A stretch of 64,000 nucleotides of DNA from Solea solea (Eukaryota > Chordata > Actinopteri > Pleuronectiformes > Soleidae), in the NCBI RefSeq assembly GCF_958295425.1, contig NC_081141.1:17851680-17915679 (forward strand), written 5' to 3'. The position numbers and the translations under genes are program-made. The notes below the pieces were generated by a model. The model made no database searches. It was not told the DNA's origin and was given only the letters and a program-made list of their open reading frames with translations. Shown here one piece after another: positions 26,219 to 38,520 of this stretch; within the stretch, counting starts at the first letter, position 1, and each line of letters begins with the position of its first letter.

Positions 26219-29200
26219 TTACACCTCCATGTGGTTGTTTGTGTCAATGTCTTTTCTCTTCCAGATCTGGAAAAACAGAAAAAATTATTCTTACTAAAAT
26301 CAGATTCAGGAATTCGGATTATGCTTACAAAATCTTTCTAGTGACACTCAAAATTCTTTCTCTTCACAATCAGTCATCAACTTTGACAAGTTTTATGCCA
26401 AATCTAATTCTACTCTATATTTCCAAACACAAAACACACAAATACACAAGAGGAAGGACTTACCTGGATGTAGGCTTCTGACAGCGTGATCATCTGGGGG
26501 AGAATGTCAGTCACCTGCAGGTCTTGCATCTCATACCACTTCCCAGTTCCCTGATTAGACATATAATAAAAGGTGGTCAGCAACAACATTTAAATGTAAG
26601 GGAATGCATTTGTTGGGTTTGTAATGGTTAATGCTGGTAGAAATCAGGCTCATTTCAGAAATATCTGCCCGCCACCTACATGATGCAGAACATGTATTCT
26701 GTACGCTCCCTCCGTGGGCTTCCCATCATGCACTACATTGGCGACGAGGTCATAAGTCGTGTTCTTCTCTGTAACTTGAGCTTCTTCTGTCAAGTACTCA
26801 CGGAGGTCTACATTCCTATAGAAGAAAATCAACAGTGATGACACAAACAAGTGCATATACAAAACCGACAAACATGTGCTTCAGGTTTATGCAGGTACTC
26901 AGAATAAAGCCCACATACTTCAGCTTATAATATACAGTGTGTGAACAGCACTTACGTGATAGGGAAGTTGACAATCGTTGGGTTCTTTTCCACAAAGAAG
27001 TTGTTCTTGGTGAATCTTTTGATGCAGAAAATGAGGTATGGAGGAAGTTTGGTCAACTGGAACCTTTTGAGAAAATTTTCTTTGTAGGTTTTGTATTCCT
27101 GAATTTTTAAAAAACAAACCCCCAAAAAAAAAACAGGTAAGTGTGGAGAAATGAAAATGAATGTGAAGATGACATTTTTTGCTTAAGCTCATGCTGTCAG
27201 GCAAAACAAAACAATAAATCCAGTAATTGTTGAGAAAATATTTGAGCGCGCCGAATCAATATTTGTGATGTTTATTTGAGTAAATCAAAGACAGCAGGAT
27301 GCAAATGAATCTGTACCTTCTCGGTGTTGCCATTGAACTTGCCCAGGATGTTGAAGAGAGGCACCTGTGGGATGATGAGCTGCTCCTTCTCATCCTTGTA
27401 GAGAGGAGCTGTTGGGAGGTCAAGTGTCAGAAACAGGAAAGTGGACTCAGACATCTGTTCCTGGTACTCCTCTGTCACGAGTAATGCCTCCTTCTCCTCT
27501 GGGAGCTAGAAAAAGTGTTAAGATAAATAATAATAAATAACATTACAGTTGCATTCAGTGAACAATTATAGAGATCAAATACATGTTAAATAGCACTACA
27601 TTCCAACACTGATGGTCTACAGTGTTCAGTGACATGGGTGTCTCATTCTTAATGTGTAAGCAAAATACTAAGAAAATGTTTTCAAGCATCCTACAAGATC
27701 AGGGACCAGGTGTGCACGCTATCATGTCAGACAGCAGCTTTATTAATATATATTGCATAACTGTAAGTCAACGACTTAAAGCAAACTTACTAAATCTGGG
27801 TGTGGAAGCTTCTTGGAGAAGATCCTCATGGAGCCCTGAAATGCTTTAGTAATGCTTGCTATAAAAGAAAGAAAAACATTAGTTCTGATTGCAGTTAGGG
27901 TGTTAGGCTGTTTTTTTCTTAAAGCTGTAATGTTCAACTTTTAAATATAAACAGGAACACTGCGCTAATAAAGCGAGACAGCTGCTAACAGGTTGGATTA
28001 GTTGACTGAAAACACAAAGAACACAGACAAAACATTTCTACAAGTGAATTTTACTGCTCAAAAAAATTCAGTCATTCAGCAGTTTGAAGAGGTAAACCGT
28101 TCTTGCAAACACTCCCTCGGTAAAGTCTGATAGTGTTGTTTGACCGAGTCCTTTTTCCGATGAAGGACGCAGCATACAAAATAATATTACATTATATCAC
28201 TTCAAAGACCAAACTGAGGTAGGGTAATAACAGCAAAATCACCAGACGTAATGCACTGCAGCTTTAAGCTGTGAAAACATTACTTTTATCATGTCCCCAT
28301 TGTTTACATACATTATGATCTAATGAGGACATTTTTAAATTGCCTCCTACTCACAAGTCTTTTTCTTTGTCCCTCCAAGTGCACCGTGCAGAGCGTTCAA
28401 GAACCACGTCATGAAGTCCACAGCATCTCCTGCAGAAAAGAAAACAATCAAAAACAATGTTAAAAGCAATGCTAATGTGATTCAGCTTGCACTGTCTTAT
28501 ATGTCACAACACAGATCTTACCTTGCTTGGTAATTTGGAAGTTCTTCTTGCTGCACAGAACCACAGCCTGCAACATCTCATGAGGAGAAACATGAGCCTT
28601 GAAGTTTCTCGGATTCCAAAGTTTTCGCATCAGCTCACCAAACCTCTGCACCAAGAGGAACATGATGTCCCCTGGTGGCCTGCGGATTGTTATGTAGTTT
28701 TCCTCCTCAAGGAAGTAGTTTCGCAAAGGTGGAACATTAGAAAATGCCTGAAAAGGAGGCAAATAAAAAACTGGTATCATTTAAAAAATAAAAAATAAAG
28801 AATGAGATTTCCAGACAGGATCCACTGTTACAGTTATGCATACCTGTAACACCACATTGGCATAGTCATTGGCTTTGATGTTGTTGAGGCCCACAATGCC
28901 CGGCAGGTAAGTCGTACCATCGTAAGCTCGGTACAGTTTTCCTTGCTTGTCCAGTCCTGAAATGTGCTGCTTGGTGAAAGTTGGCCTTAGCACATACTGT
29001 GGGGAAAAACAGCGTCCAGCAATTACTGACACAAAACTAGATTTCCGAAATACTGAAAAGGCCTTGAAAGCTTGAGTTGAAGCCTGAGACAACGCATCAT
29101 ATGTTGCTATATCATTAAAAGTACTTCATAACTATCTTTAAACAATGTTGTAAAAAAAAAAATTTAAAGTGACATTTCACACATTTATCAAATGTGAACG

Positions 29201-30608
29201 CATTTATTGTTCATTACATTTGCAAAGAGCATTAAGTAAGTATTATTAAGTATTAATTTGTATAAAACAATAACAAAATCAAGCTAGAAACACAACCTCA
29301 AAAACCAAAGTAAGTGCAATAGATAATAACTGTATCCATACTTTATTACAATAACAACTCAAAAATGGTTTTACTTACAGTGATGTCTTCTAGTGAAGAA
29401 TCAATAATCTCATAGTTGTCAGGCAGACAGTAAAACTTGAGAGTGTGTAGATTGAGGAACACGTGATGGGTAAATTGTACACTGTGTGTGTAAGCATGGG
29501 ACTTCAGTCCTCTACCTAAAATGGAGCGTACATGAAAATAATAAGTCATAACATAACAAGTGCTTTTTATTATCATTATTGTTAAAGGCAAGTTCATACA
29601 CATACCTTGAAAATATTTCCCACATATAAGGCATGCGTACACATTGATGTGGGACAGAGAGATGGAGCAGAGCTTCTCAAAGTCAAAGTCCAACACACTC
29701 CTGGAATAAATACAAACACAACTTAATAAATACTGGTCAAAAATGGAAAAGAATCCAAAAAGCCTACATATTGCATCTTCTCTTCACTGCAGACACTGCA
29801 CATTTAAACAAAAATAAGCAAAAGCATTTTAGCTGAGTAGTGTTTTTCTTCACTGCACAGACTGTTCACATTTAAACAAAAATAAGCAAAAGCATTTTAG
29901 CTGAGTAGTGTTTGGGCTGATTAATTCTTCTTTTTGGGAGAACAATATTTGTTACACAGCTGGAGAATAATGTTTTGAAAATGTCTCGGCACAAATGTGT
30001 TATTAACAGCTACATAGTTACATAGTTAATAAAACTAATGTATCAGACTGATGTCGGACACAACAAAGTGGTATCGTCCTCTACAACCTCTGCTGCGGTA
30101 ACATATAGAGGCGGATTTAGCACTTAGCATCAACAATAGCAATGTACATTCAACTGTATCTTGCCTGTTTATGGTGTCAAGATAAGGGCAGTGACGACTT
30201 CTCCGGTCTTCTACTACACGTCCCCGTCCAACTTTAGCTTCCACTGCAACACAAACAAAACCGTGAGTCAACTCTTAAGTTAAACAATTTCAAAACAACT
30301 GAATGGAAGCTAACTTACATGTTAGCTAAACGAACCTAGCATTTAGTTTGTTAAACACACAGGGTGCGCAGGAAAGGCGGTGCTTATGTTTCAGCATTTC
30401 AAAACCAAACGGTGGGTCGTCAAAACGAGCCGCCGCCGCTGTTGCTGAGCAACTCTGAGGACGAAATCTAACGCGCCTTCAGCTAGGCGCCAGCTAGCAT
30501 ACAAGCATACACGCTTTCTAGCATATATTAGTTGGAAATAAACCTACCTTCGTCTTCGTTGTCATCGTCGTCCACTTCAGTCTCTCTTTCCCGCTTCACG
30601 GAAACCAT
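26219..30608 (-). CDS. usp39: USP39, U4/U6.U5 tri-snRNP-associated protein 2 (SAD1)
   Basis: A nuclear spliceosome component needed to form and stabilise the tri-snRNP. It is a ubiquitin-specific-protease fold without activity. Coding exons in transcript order: 30548-30608, 30165-30243, 29606-29700, 29379-29515, 28844-28996, 28522-28747, 28355-28429, 27791-27858, 27317-27505, 26956-27098, 26680-26815, 26464-26550 and 26219-26266. Phases close exactly, giving 498 residues against 565 in human; the shortfall is the charged N-terminus. A zinc-finger UBP domain starts near SRHCPYLDTINR (about residue 36) and runs to about 150. The UCH domain fills the rest. The usual catalytic Cys box is GLNNIKANDYAN, with Asp where Cys would be, and the His box reads YRIHVLHHGTGKW, as in other USP39 proteins. 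Intron 2 has a GC donor (ACAG|GCAAG). The gene is divergent from c2orf68 and convergent with sftpb. Confidence 0.96.
27918..28268. mobile_element. MITE-like element in usp39 intron 7
   Basis: A 351-bp segment bounded by perfect 10-bp terminal inverted repeats, CTTAAAGCTG and CAGCTTTAAG, with weaker inward similarity (TGTAATGTTCAAC against TGCAGTGCATTAC). The same terminal motif appears at 51898 and 63255. It has no coding capacity. Class II family assignment is uncertain. Confidence 0.55.
29782..29913. repeat. Two-copy 66-bp direct repeat in usp39 intron 2
   Basis: The sequence from CTTCACTGCA to GAGTAGTGTTT at 29782-29845 recurs at 29848-29913 with only a few differences. It is a simple local tandem duplication about 80 bp upstream of exon 3 in transcript direction. 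Confidence 0.9.
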
Positions 30609-31056
30609 TGTGGTGGTTAGCACGCGTGTGTGATGTCAGAATATCGAAAATGTGATATGGATAAGTTGAATCAGTCGCGCACTGTGTGCGTCGAAACTGT
30701 TAGTACGTCGCAACACATGGACAAAAACTATCCCGGCGTTTCAAGTCCCGTTGACCCTTGTACTACCCAGTTTACCACGCAGATTTTTATTAGTATATCT
30801 TGCTAAGTTTGTACTGAATGTTCCTGAATTACCCTTTATGATTACATTTTGATACATTCCGAAATATATGCATTTCCAATAAAACACATTTTAGCCTATC
30901 CAAATGCATAACTCCGGGAGTGTTATATTTGGACAACAAATTGACACTAACTAGCATGTAGCTTTTTGTCAGTGTTCTGATAGAGACTTGTTATAATAAT
31001 TTGCGCTGCTCGCTCACCCATACCGTTATCATACCATTGGATATTTGTTTTTAGAC
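30609..31056. promoter_or_regulatory. Shared usp39/c2orf68 bidirectional promoter region
   Basis: 448 bp separate the two start codons, which point away from each other. No TATA box is evident for either gene. A TGATGTCA element near 30631 is CRE-like. The same head-to-head pair exists in human, so co-regulation through one promoter is a reasonable inference. Confidence 0.6.
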
Positions 31057-32432
31057 ATGGATATTCTGGGAGACGACGAAGCGCAAGAGCTAAAATATAA
31101 ACGAGGGGGGCGGTTGGATATGAGCCACGGTTTCCTGCACCATATCCGGAGGAACCAGATTGCTAGGTAATTTCCTCAACTGCTGGTAGCTAATGCTATC
31201 AGATAGCACCGTAACTAGTTCACATGTAGTATATATACTAAGCATTAAGTCGGTTCAATTACGAAAACACAATCAAGAGTCGCACAGGCCTGTTGGTCAA
31301 ATTTATAATTTATGTAGGTCACTACATGTTTAACAGCATTTAACTGCAAACACAGCCTGACAATAAAAGTCACCACTTGGATTTGATGCAGTCAATAGTT
31401 AAGAGCCTTCGAAGGTTGAAAGGATGATCCCTAATTATAACCATACATCAATCAAGCAATCAAAACGATTAAGGAGATTGCTGCTTAGAAATGTCAAACA
31501 TAGTGTGAACACCTGCATGGATAGTAGTGATCCATCACTCCTGGGGGAAATGTTGATCAAAAAGAAAGAAATTATGATGGAACAATATTAGAAACACATT
31601 TTTGTCCCATCATAGCACATTCCGAAGTGACAATGCCAGGATTCTTCAGGCTCAAATTGTGAAATAATTGTTCAGGGTGTTATGAGACATAATTTTCACT
31701 CATGACTTGGCCACCACAGATTCCAGACATGATATGCATTGGGAAGCATTGGAATATGCTTGAGAAGACTTAACACATCCCACCATCTCCCATCATAATA
31801 CATACATCTGTGTAAGAAGAATTGATAAAACTCAAAGCAAATGTTATTTTCCTGTCTTTCAAGAGATCACTATGACAAAGAGGTGAAGCAAGCCAAGGAG
31901 CTTCAGCGGCGGAGGAACACCACAACCCCCAGAAAACCCCGGAGACCTGACATCCAAGTGTACCATCCACGACGAAGACGTAAGATCAATAAGTCGTCTG
32001 CTTGGTCTTCACTGATTGTAGTACATCCACTATATAGATTAAAGAAAACATTGTTCTGTGCTTGTTTCCAGATGGATCAGATCCAGGGGCCGGTGCTGAA
32101 GCTGAAGAGTGGAACGAGAGTGGGTCAAGCACAGAGACTGAGATCCAGGGGACTGAACTCTTTTGGCTTGACTATCAGGCAGACTCTGGTGCTATTACAT
32201 CCTTCCTCGTGTATAAGGTGAATGTACACTCCTTTATTTGATATTCCTGTCCTCTTGCTTGCTTGCTTTAGTCTTGTTTTGTTCATATATTTTTTTCTTT
32301 TTTCTTAAGGATGATAAGCCTGAGAAAGTGGTGGAGTGTGTTGCAAAAAAGAACAGCTTGGATTCAGCAATGAGGGCCGCTCTGGTGGCTCGGATTCAAA
32401 AGGAAATGGACAAAAGGCGGGACAAACGCTGA
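31057..32432 (+). CDS. c2orf68: UPF0561 protein C2orf68 homologue
   Basis: A conserved vertebrate protein of unknown function. Coding exons 31057-31166, 31864-31979, 32072-32217 and 32310-32432 join in phase to 164 residues (human 166). Exon 1 gives the family hallmark GGRLDMSHGFLHHIRRNQIA. Exon 2 is very basic (KQAKELQRRRN, then KPRRPDIQVY and RRR). Exon 3 is acidic with a Ser-rich turn (EEWNESGSSTETE) followed by FWLDYQADSGAITSFLVYK. Exon 4 is a charged helix ending KEMDKRRDKR. No signal peptide or membrane segment is present. The start is chosen because it opens the conserved exon and no in-frame upstream ATG is close. It lies head to head with usp39. Confidence 0.93.
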
Positions 32433-35400
32433 GTGATAAAGCAAGAATGTGACGGCAGGCAAAAGCCCGTGGAATTACATTTCATTCAGTTTTGTGCTCT
32501 TCAAAGCACAATCACTGTTCAAGGTGTTCGTGGCATGGCGAAGAACTGGGTCCTGTGCAGAAACTGTCAGCAGAGAGAAGTTTTCTGTTGTTTCAGGAGA
32601 AGGACCAGCACTTACGATAAACAGTACAGTTAGGAGTTGACGTATTAGTCTTCACTGCATTGTACTCACCTTATGTTACCTCATATGCTGATCCTTAACA
32701 AACACTTTTTATTTGACTGTTTGTGGTCTCTCAAAGGAGCGGATACACTTTGAGTGAGCGCTATTAACATTTCTTCTCAATGTAAAATGTTTGTGTTTTC
32801 TCGTTTACAAAAATCAAGCAGATTTGAACATTTTTGTTTTCTGATATCTGATATTTGAAAATGTGAGCATTAAATGATTTGTTATATATTTGGAGAGTTT
32901 AGTGGATAATGTGTTTGTTTTGTAACTGAATTTCATTGTTGTCTGTATTTATTATTTTATGTTCTTGGAAGACTTTTATTTTTGATACTGTAATGTTTTT
33001 GGATGAGTCCGACATATACATAAAAAAACAACTGATTACTGTGCAAATGTGTCTGGGTGTGTAATTGGAAAACGTTAATGTGTTATTTCTCAGATTCATG
33101 CTAGTTTTCATTTTCTCAGAGGAAAATAATGGATTAACACTTTTTTTGACATACTGCTATCCTAAAATGTCTATATTGTTAGGAAAACAAAAACCAGAAC
33201 AATGTGTTTTGCACCATGTATTCAGCAGGTGGCACTGTGAATCTTTTTTTCACTCCAACTCCTTTCTGCCTTTGCCACAATAGCTGTTGTCTTGTCATTT
33301 TTAGGTGCATTGTAATAGTTTGCTTTATCTGAGAAAACACTACAGTCTCATTTTCATAAAATAGAGAATCTTTATAATGCTATAGAAAATGTAGTTATCT
33401 TCAGGTCAAGGAAAAAAGGGGGTCTGATAATCTTTTTTCGACTATTACAACCAGATCACAGTTGTCATATTTCTGTTGAATCAGCAAACACTACAGAGCT
33501 GACAGCAATGTTCTACTAGTATGTTAACATACAGGACCGCAACTCAATACCTTCAGGAACTGCTTAAGTTCAAACACGCAATCAGAGCATTCTGTTTCTA
33601 CTATAGATGCACACACACAACTGTAGTGCATTCCATTTCCATCCGCGGACTGTATAGTAGTCAAAAGCACACTCTGCCTTGCTATTGGTGGAACCAATAC
33701 TACTCCCCTATAGATGGTAAACGCCCAGCTCACCTCACACACTTTGACTCACCTTCCCCCATATATAGTATAGTATAAAGTAGTATAGTATTTGAAGTAA
33801 CCTTTCCTGTTGTGTTCCACGGGTTAACCTTGGATCACCAGTCAAATATACAGTAATAATAATACACATTTGAATTCACACTGGGTAACAGGGCACTGTG
33901 ACAATCTGGGTCTAATCCCACACTGACTTGAGATACTGTTTGAAAACATCTACTGAATGACTTGTGGAACACTGGAAAGGTTAAGACAAAGCTCAATGTG
34001 TATTAAATAGTATGCACCTTTGTAACCCATTATTTGACACACCTTAAATATAGCAAGAATATTCACAGAAGCAATATCTACCTAAAGACCAAAAGGTTTA
34101 CGTGAAGCTTCCTTCTGTTCGAAAGTATTTTAAGAAGGAACTTGAGTTTTCTTCATGACCATAATGTTCAACAGGGACTGAGAGGATTTGATTTCTTATA
34201 GGCACAGAAGTACAGCTGCAAGCTCCTTAAAAGTATGACATCTACAGTCACCGGATCCCTACAAGATATCCTGCTGACCTCACCTAAATTAGGTGACCTA
34301 CTGCTGCCCACTGCCATGTGACCATCCACACTGCTCCACTCATTAGAGCGCACTAGCTGTGAGAAAGTTGAAAATGTTATCAACCAGTCTGTAAAAATAT
34401 TTGGGCCTGATGTTTTATTTAGGTCTGCATTGTGTCTTGTTTGGTCTCGAATACAAGTTTCACATAACGGGTGTCGTCTAAGCTCTTTGTTGGGCGAAGA
34501 ACTCTCTGTGCTCTTTTTATTATTATTATGGAGAAACAATGTACAATACTGGAAAGTAAACCTTCCTCCTGGTGCTACTAAAGGCTGTGGCGTGGTGTGT
34601 GTGCTCACATACCTCAAAAATTGAGTGTGTTGTGAATTTGGTGCACTGTTCTTCTTGAGTGCTTGATTGATTGATCATTGCAGCCCAGTGTATTTCAGCC
34701 TCAGCAGGCTCCATTATTGCTGTTGCAGTATCAGGGAAAGGCGGTGGTACATGATCGCCAGCACAACCCCACCCCACCATTCAGAGTTAAGTATAGATGT
34801 TTGACTGAGCCAGTGTGACGGTGTACATGCACAGCTGTGAAGCTTCACTTGATCACTTGCTATGAGTAATATTCAGAGCTTCATATACTGTAACTGGAGT
34901 TATCTAAATTGTGAACTGGACCAGTGTACTTCCAGACATTGAGGTCACATAATGCCAAGTCCCTAAGAAAGAGAGAAGAGAGGAAGACTCACTCACATCC
35001 ACACAGTCTGGTTTAATCTCAGAATTCAGATATTTTTTTAAATGTAATCTCATAATTCTTTTTTTTTTTCTTGAATCTAAAAATTCTGACTTCTCAGAAT
35101 TCTTTCTATGTGGACTACTGGTCATGACAAGGTCCGTTTCTGTGAGATAAGGTCCTAAACAGATAACAAATAAAAGCACACACACACACACATACAGGTT
35201 TGCACTATTCTTCCAGCTGCAAACTGGTTAAACATGTTACTGTTATAATATTTCTTGTTAAACAATCAAAAATATCTCAGTGTAAATTCCACCACTTCAT
35301 ATTTGGCCCTAGAGCAAATATTTTATACCTGTTCTCAGGATGCAAAATAGTGAGGTGATGGGACAGCACTGTGTGTTATGTGCTGTTTTTGTGCTATCAT

Positions 35401-37054
35401 TTTTGACCTTTTTGATTTCTTATCCAAACACCATCAAAGTTTTAACTTGTCACATGTCTCTGATGTAAGACAGGTCAAATGAAAATGCTGCTTTACAAAA
35501 GACACTGTTTTATCACACACTGCCATGTGCCCAGTTACTGTAGCTGCACTTAGATACAGATAACTTTATTTATTTGTCACCTATGGGCAATTCAGAGCAA
35601 TGTTCAAAGCCCTATATTCAAACCACAATGCAAGGTGCAACAAGTGGAGTCAAACTGATCTAAAAAAATCTAAAAAATAAGTTACGTTGGCACTGCATTT
35701 AATAATGTGACAACAGGAAGGAACAAATGACTTGGAGCAGTGGTCAGCAACTTGCAGTTTCCGGCCCAGCAGATGATTTAAAAAATCTGATCTTTAATTA
35801 TTTGCATATCTTCCCCAAAAAAAAAATTGAGTCTAGAGCTTTTATTCTGAAAATAATTTAACTGATTCAAATAGATTCTGTTGCCAGAATTGACAGTTAA
35901 CTAAAACTAAATCTTTGGTTTGATAAATAAAAACACTACTGTTGTCATAGAGACAGCCAGAATTTGGGGAGTAAATGTCTGTAAAATGACTCCTTGTATG
36001 TTAGGCTCATATGCAGATCCCTGAGTCTCGGTTAGTCTTCCTGGGAGGTTGCACATAATGTCCTGACTGCATTCATGTAAAATCTCTGCCAAGTTTGTGG
36101 TCACAAGTACTTTTATCTTTTTGAAGACATGCTGTTCCCAGTGAGAATTCATATCAGTCATTTTAGTTCTGATGATTGATTTAATTTCTTAACCTTCCAT
36201 TGCTTTATTATATTTATACCAAGTTCACAACAAAACCAAGGACTTGGAAGTCCCCAACATTCACAATGCAGCTATGAAGAGAAACCAGTCTGTGCTTTTT
36301 ACCTCACTGCTCTAACACCTGTCACAACTGCTGTTTTCATTAGGTACAAGCAGCTGCAAGAGGCCTGTGAGAGCCCGAGTCTGAGCATCAACCTCCAATA
36401 TCAGCACCCGCTCCAGTCAAGACACACATTCCAGTGCCAATGTTAAGACTTGCATTACCAGTGGACCGTTTAAAACATTAGTTCCACAAGACACTTTAAA
36501 GCTGCCACACAGAGTGAACACCATGTCAACCTGCACAGGTCTCACCAGAATTAACCCTTTTTGATTAGACAGTTTCAACCACAACAGCTATGGCTTTTAA
36601 TTTGGTGTTGGTTAACAGCAATTTAATGAAAACAAAGGGGGTTTGATAAGGTCTCCTCAAATAGAATGAAAGCATTAATGCCCATGAAATAAATGCAACC
36701 ATAATGCTGTACTCAATTTTGCAGTTTAACATACTTGGCAGACTCGTAATTAGCTTTGAACATTCCATCAGCAAAACAGATCATTTACATCAGGGGATGA
36801 GTCTTACTTATAGAGGATACCATATTTAATGGACAAACTAAACACACAAGCTTCTTTAACAGAAGGCTAACATACATGGGAAGAGTGAAGGGAGATATTC
36901 AGCTAAAAACTATACATATAGATGTTGCTAAATCTTAAACTCTTTACCATTAAGTGCCAATGGTTGAGTAGCTGTGGTCTGTGCTACCTTGCCCCTTCAT
37001 AAAAGCTGACAATAACCAATTACAATACAAGAAAAACTAAAACAAAGTCAGACA
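32433..37054. other. c2orf68 3' UTR and c2orf68-mat2a intergenic interval
   Basis: The first several hundred bases are probably the c2orf68 3' UTR; a minus-strand-free ATTAAA signal lies at 32869-32874. The remainder is AT-rich and holds no gene I can support. Visible items are a short CA run at 35177-35192, an open stretch at about 34210-34623 with one internal stop, and an orphan exon-like ORF at 36344-36446. The window between mat2a and c2orf68 in human holds other genes (for example TMEM150A and RNF181); I see neither here. Confidence 0.6.
36344..36446 (+). other. Orphan exon-like open frame, gene unknown
   Basis: A good acceptor (pyrimidine-rich tract then CATTAG) at 36343 is followed by a 33-codon open frame starting YKQLQEACESPSLSINLQ and closed by TAA at 36444-36446. 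The first base would complete a phase-2 codon. Exon 1 of c2orf68 ends in phase 2, so it could be an alternative terminal exon of that gene, or the remnant of another gene, or chance. I do not recognise the peptide. Confidence 0.2.
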
Positions 37055-37072
37055 TTTCAAATGGAGTAGTTG

Positions 37073-37078
37073 TTTATT
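37073..37078 (-). terminator. Poly(A) signal of mat2a
   Basis: AATAAA on the minus strand, about 1.5 kb beyond the mat2a stop and just past the last of the six UTR hairpins, so the transcript probably ends near 37055. It implies a 3' UTR of about 1.5 kb, which fits a conserved regulatory UTR. Confidence 0.65.
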
Positions 37079-37304
37079 ACAGAGCATAAAGAAACTACCC
37101 AGCAGACATGATTTATAACAGAAATGAGCTAGTTGTTCCTCTGGAAGTTGAAAGCATGTCGAAGAGAAGCAGATAGGGAGTAGAGGAAAATAGAAAAGGC
37201 ACTCTTAACTTACTGTCGCCAACAGGATACCCTTAAGTGGTTAAGGGAACAAAAAAAAAAAAAAAAAAAGTCTATCCCACACACTAGGATGGCTGTGTAA
37301 ACAA

Positions 37305-37331
37305 GGCTGGTTTCTCTGTACTACACCAACC
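37305..37331 (-). promoter_or_regulatory. mat2a 3' UTR hairpin 6 (METTL16 target motif)
   Basis: On the transcript strand the loop holds TACAGAGAA (37312-37320), flanked by pairing arms GGTTGGT and ACCAGCC, allowing one G-U pair. It has the same architecture as the five other hairpins. Confidence 0.85.
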
Positions 37332-37497
37332 AAATGTTGGCCAACCTATTGAGGATAGACAAGAACCAAAACAAACTGCACTAGACATTAAGGGGACTTA
37401 AAAACAAACCTCAAATCTGTAGTAAAAAAAATAAAAATGGCTGTAAAACAAACAGTCTTTAATGGTTGCCAGTGACACGTTTTCCTCTCGAGGCAGA

Positions 37498-37524
37498 CCA
37501 AAGCTTTTCTGTAGAACACTCTGG
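37498..37524 (-). promoter_or_regulatory. mat2a 3' UTR hairpin 5 (METTL16 target motif)
   Basis: The loop motif is TACAGAAAA (37505-37513) between arms CCAGAG and CTTTGG, with one G-U pair. It is the weakest stem of the six. Confidence 0.8.
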
Positions 37525-37598
37525 GGCCTCAAGCAAAACACTGAAAAAATGATCAAGTCAGAAGGAATTCAAGATTCAATGCGTTTAAAGCTGCCTCC

Positions 37599-37635
37599 TT
37601 AAACCTCAGCTTCTCTGTATCCACGCTGAGTTTAA
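37599..37635 (-). promoter_or_regulatory. mat2a 3' UTR hairpin 4 (METTL16 target motif)
   Basis: The loop motif is TACAGAGAA (37611-37619). The stem is the longest of the set: TTAAACTCAGC pairs with GCTGAGGTTTAA around a single bulged base. Confidence 0.88.
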
Positions 37636-37723
37636 GAGAACAAATAAATAGTGTTGACTCTGGATTCCTAGTCAATACGATGTGGTAAAGAACACACCCC
37701 ATTAAAAGGATAAAGATGGTATT

Positions 37724-37749
37724 CCAGGTTTCTCTGTAGCTACACCTGC
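37724..37749 (-). promoter_or_regulatory. mat2a 3' UTR hairpin 3 (METTL16 target motif)
   Basis: The loop motif is TACAGAGAA (37730-37738) between arms CAGGT and ACCTG. Confidence 0.85.
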
Positions 37750-37913
37750 CATCAATACACTTGTGGGGTAGTGGGCTTTTAGCACCTCAAAACCATAAAA
37801 CATTTTTTTAAAAAAAGGGCTTTTAAAAAAAAAAATTGAATTTCAATGCATATATCAATCCAATTTTCCATCAAGTATAATCAATACCTCTGCAGACCAG
37901 AGCAGTGACATAG

Positions 37914-37943
37914 CAGCTTCTGACTTTTCTGTATTACGTCAGA
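37914..37943 (-). promoter_or_regulatory. mat2a 3' UTR hairpin 2 (METTL16 target motif)
   Basis: The loop motif is TACAGAAAA (37925-37933) between arms TTCTGAC and GTCAGAA, a seven-base-pair perfect stem. Confidence 0.87.
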
Positions 37944-38520
37944 AAACAGCCAAGGCCTGTAGAAGCATTTGGGGGTTAAGGCTCATTTTTGAGCTTGTAT
38001 AATTACAACATGGAACACCCCTAAGCCTGCAATGCATAGCATTTTTAGTGACAAACAACCCGTAAAGATTGTGCCATTCTAGCATCCTCCACAACAACGA
38101 GGGAATAAAGCCATCATAAAAAGAGAACACTGGGTCAAGGAATTGCTGTACCAGACTGACAAAGGAGGAATGTTACATTTAAAAATTGACTCCTTATATC
38201 AGTAGCACCAGTAAATTAAGAGGGATATTAAATTTGCCCTAATATGCAATCGCAACAATAATGATTTGGAGTGTGGAATGCCACAATAAGCAATTGAAAA
38301 CAGCCACTCAGGTCTACCACAAGAAGCAGGGACACCTAAAGACAAGAGAGAACATCAAGTACTATGGTGCATGGTTCATTGAACCCATCCAATTCATGAA
38401 ACATCAAATATCTATGACCCAGTATGATACCAGAAAACAGTAACAAGACAAGAGGGAAAATGGAGTGAAGGAGAAGTTATGTGTCATGAGAGATAAACGC
38501 ATTTCACCCCCTGGAACTTG

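Noticed and set aside
29346..29696. A 116-codon unspliced frame in usp39
   Set aside because: It merges exons 3 and 4 across an intron that happens to be open. Clear GT/AG sites and the zf-UBP alignment show two exons.
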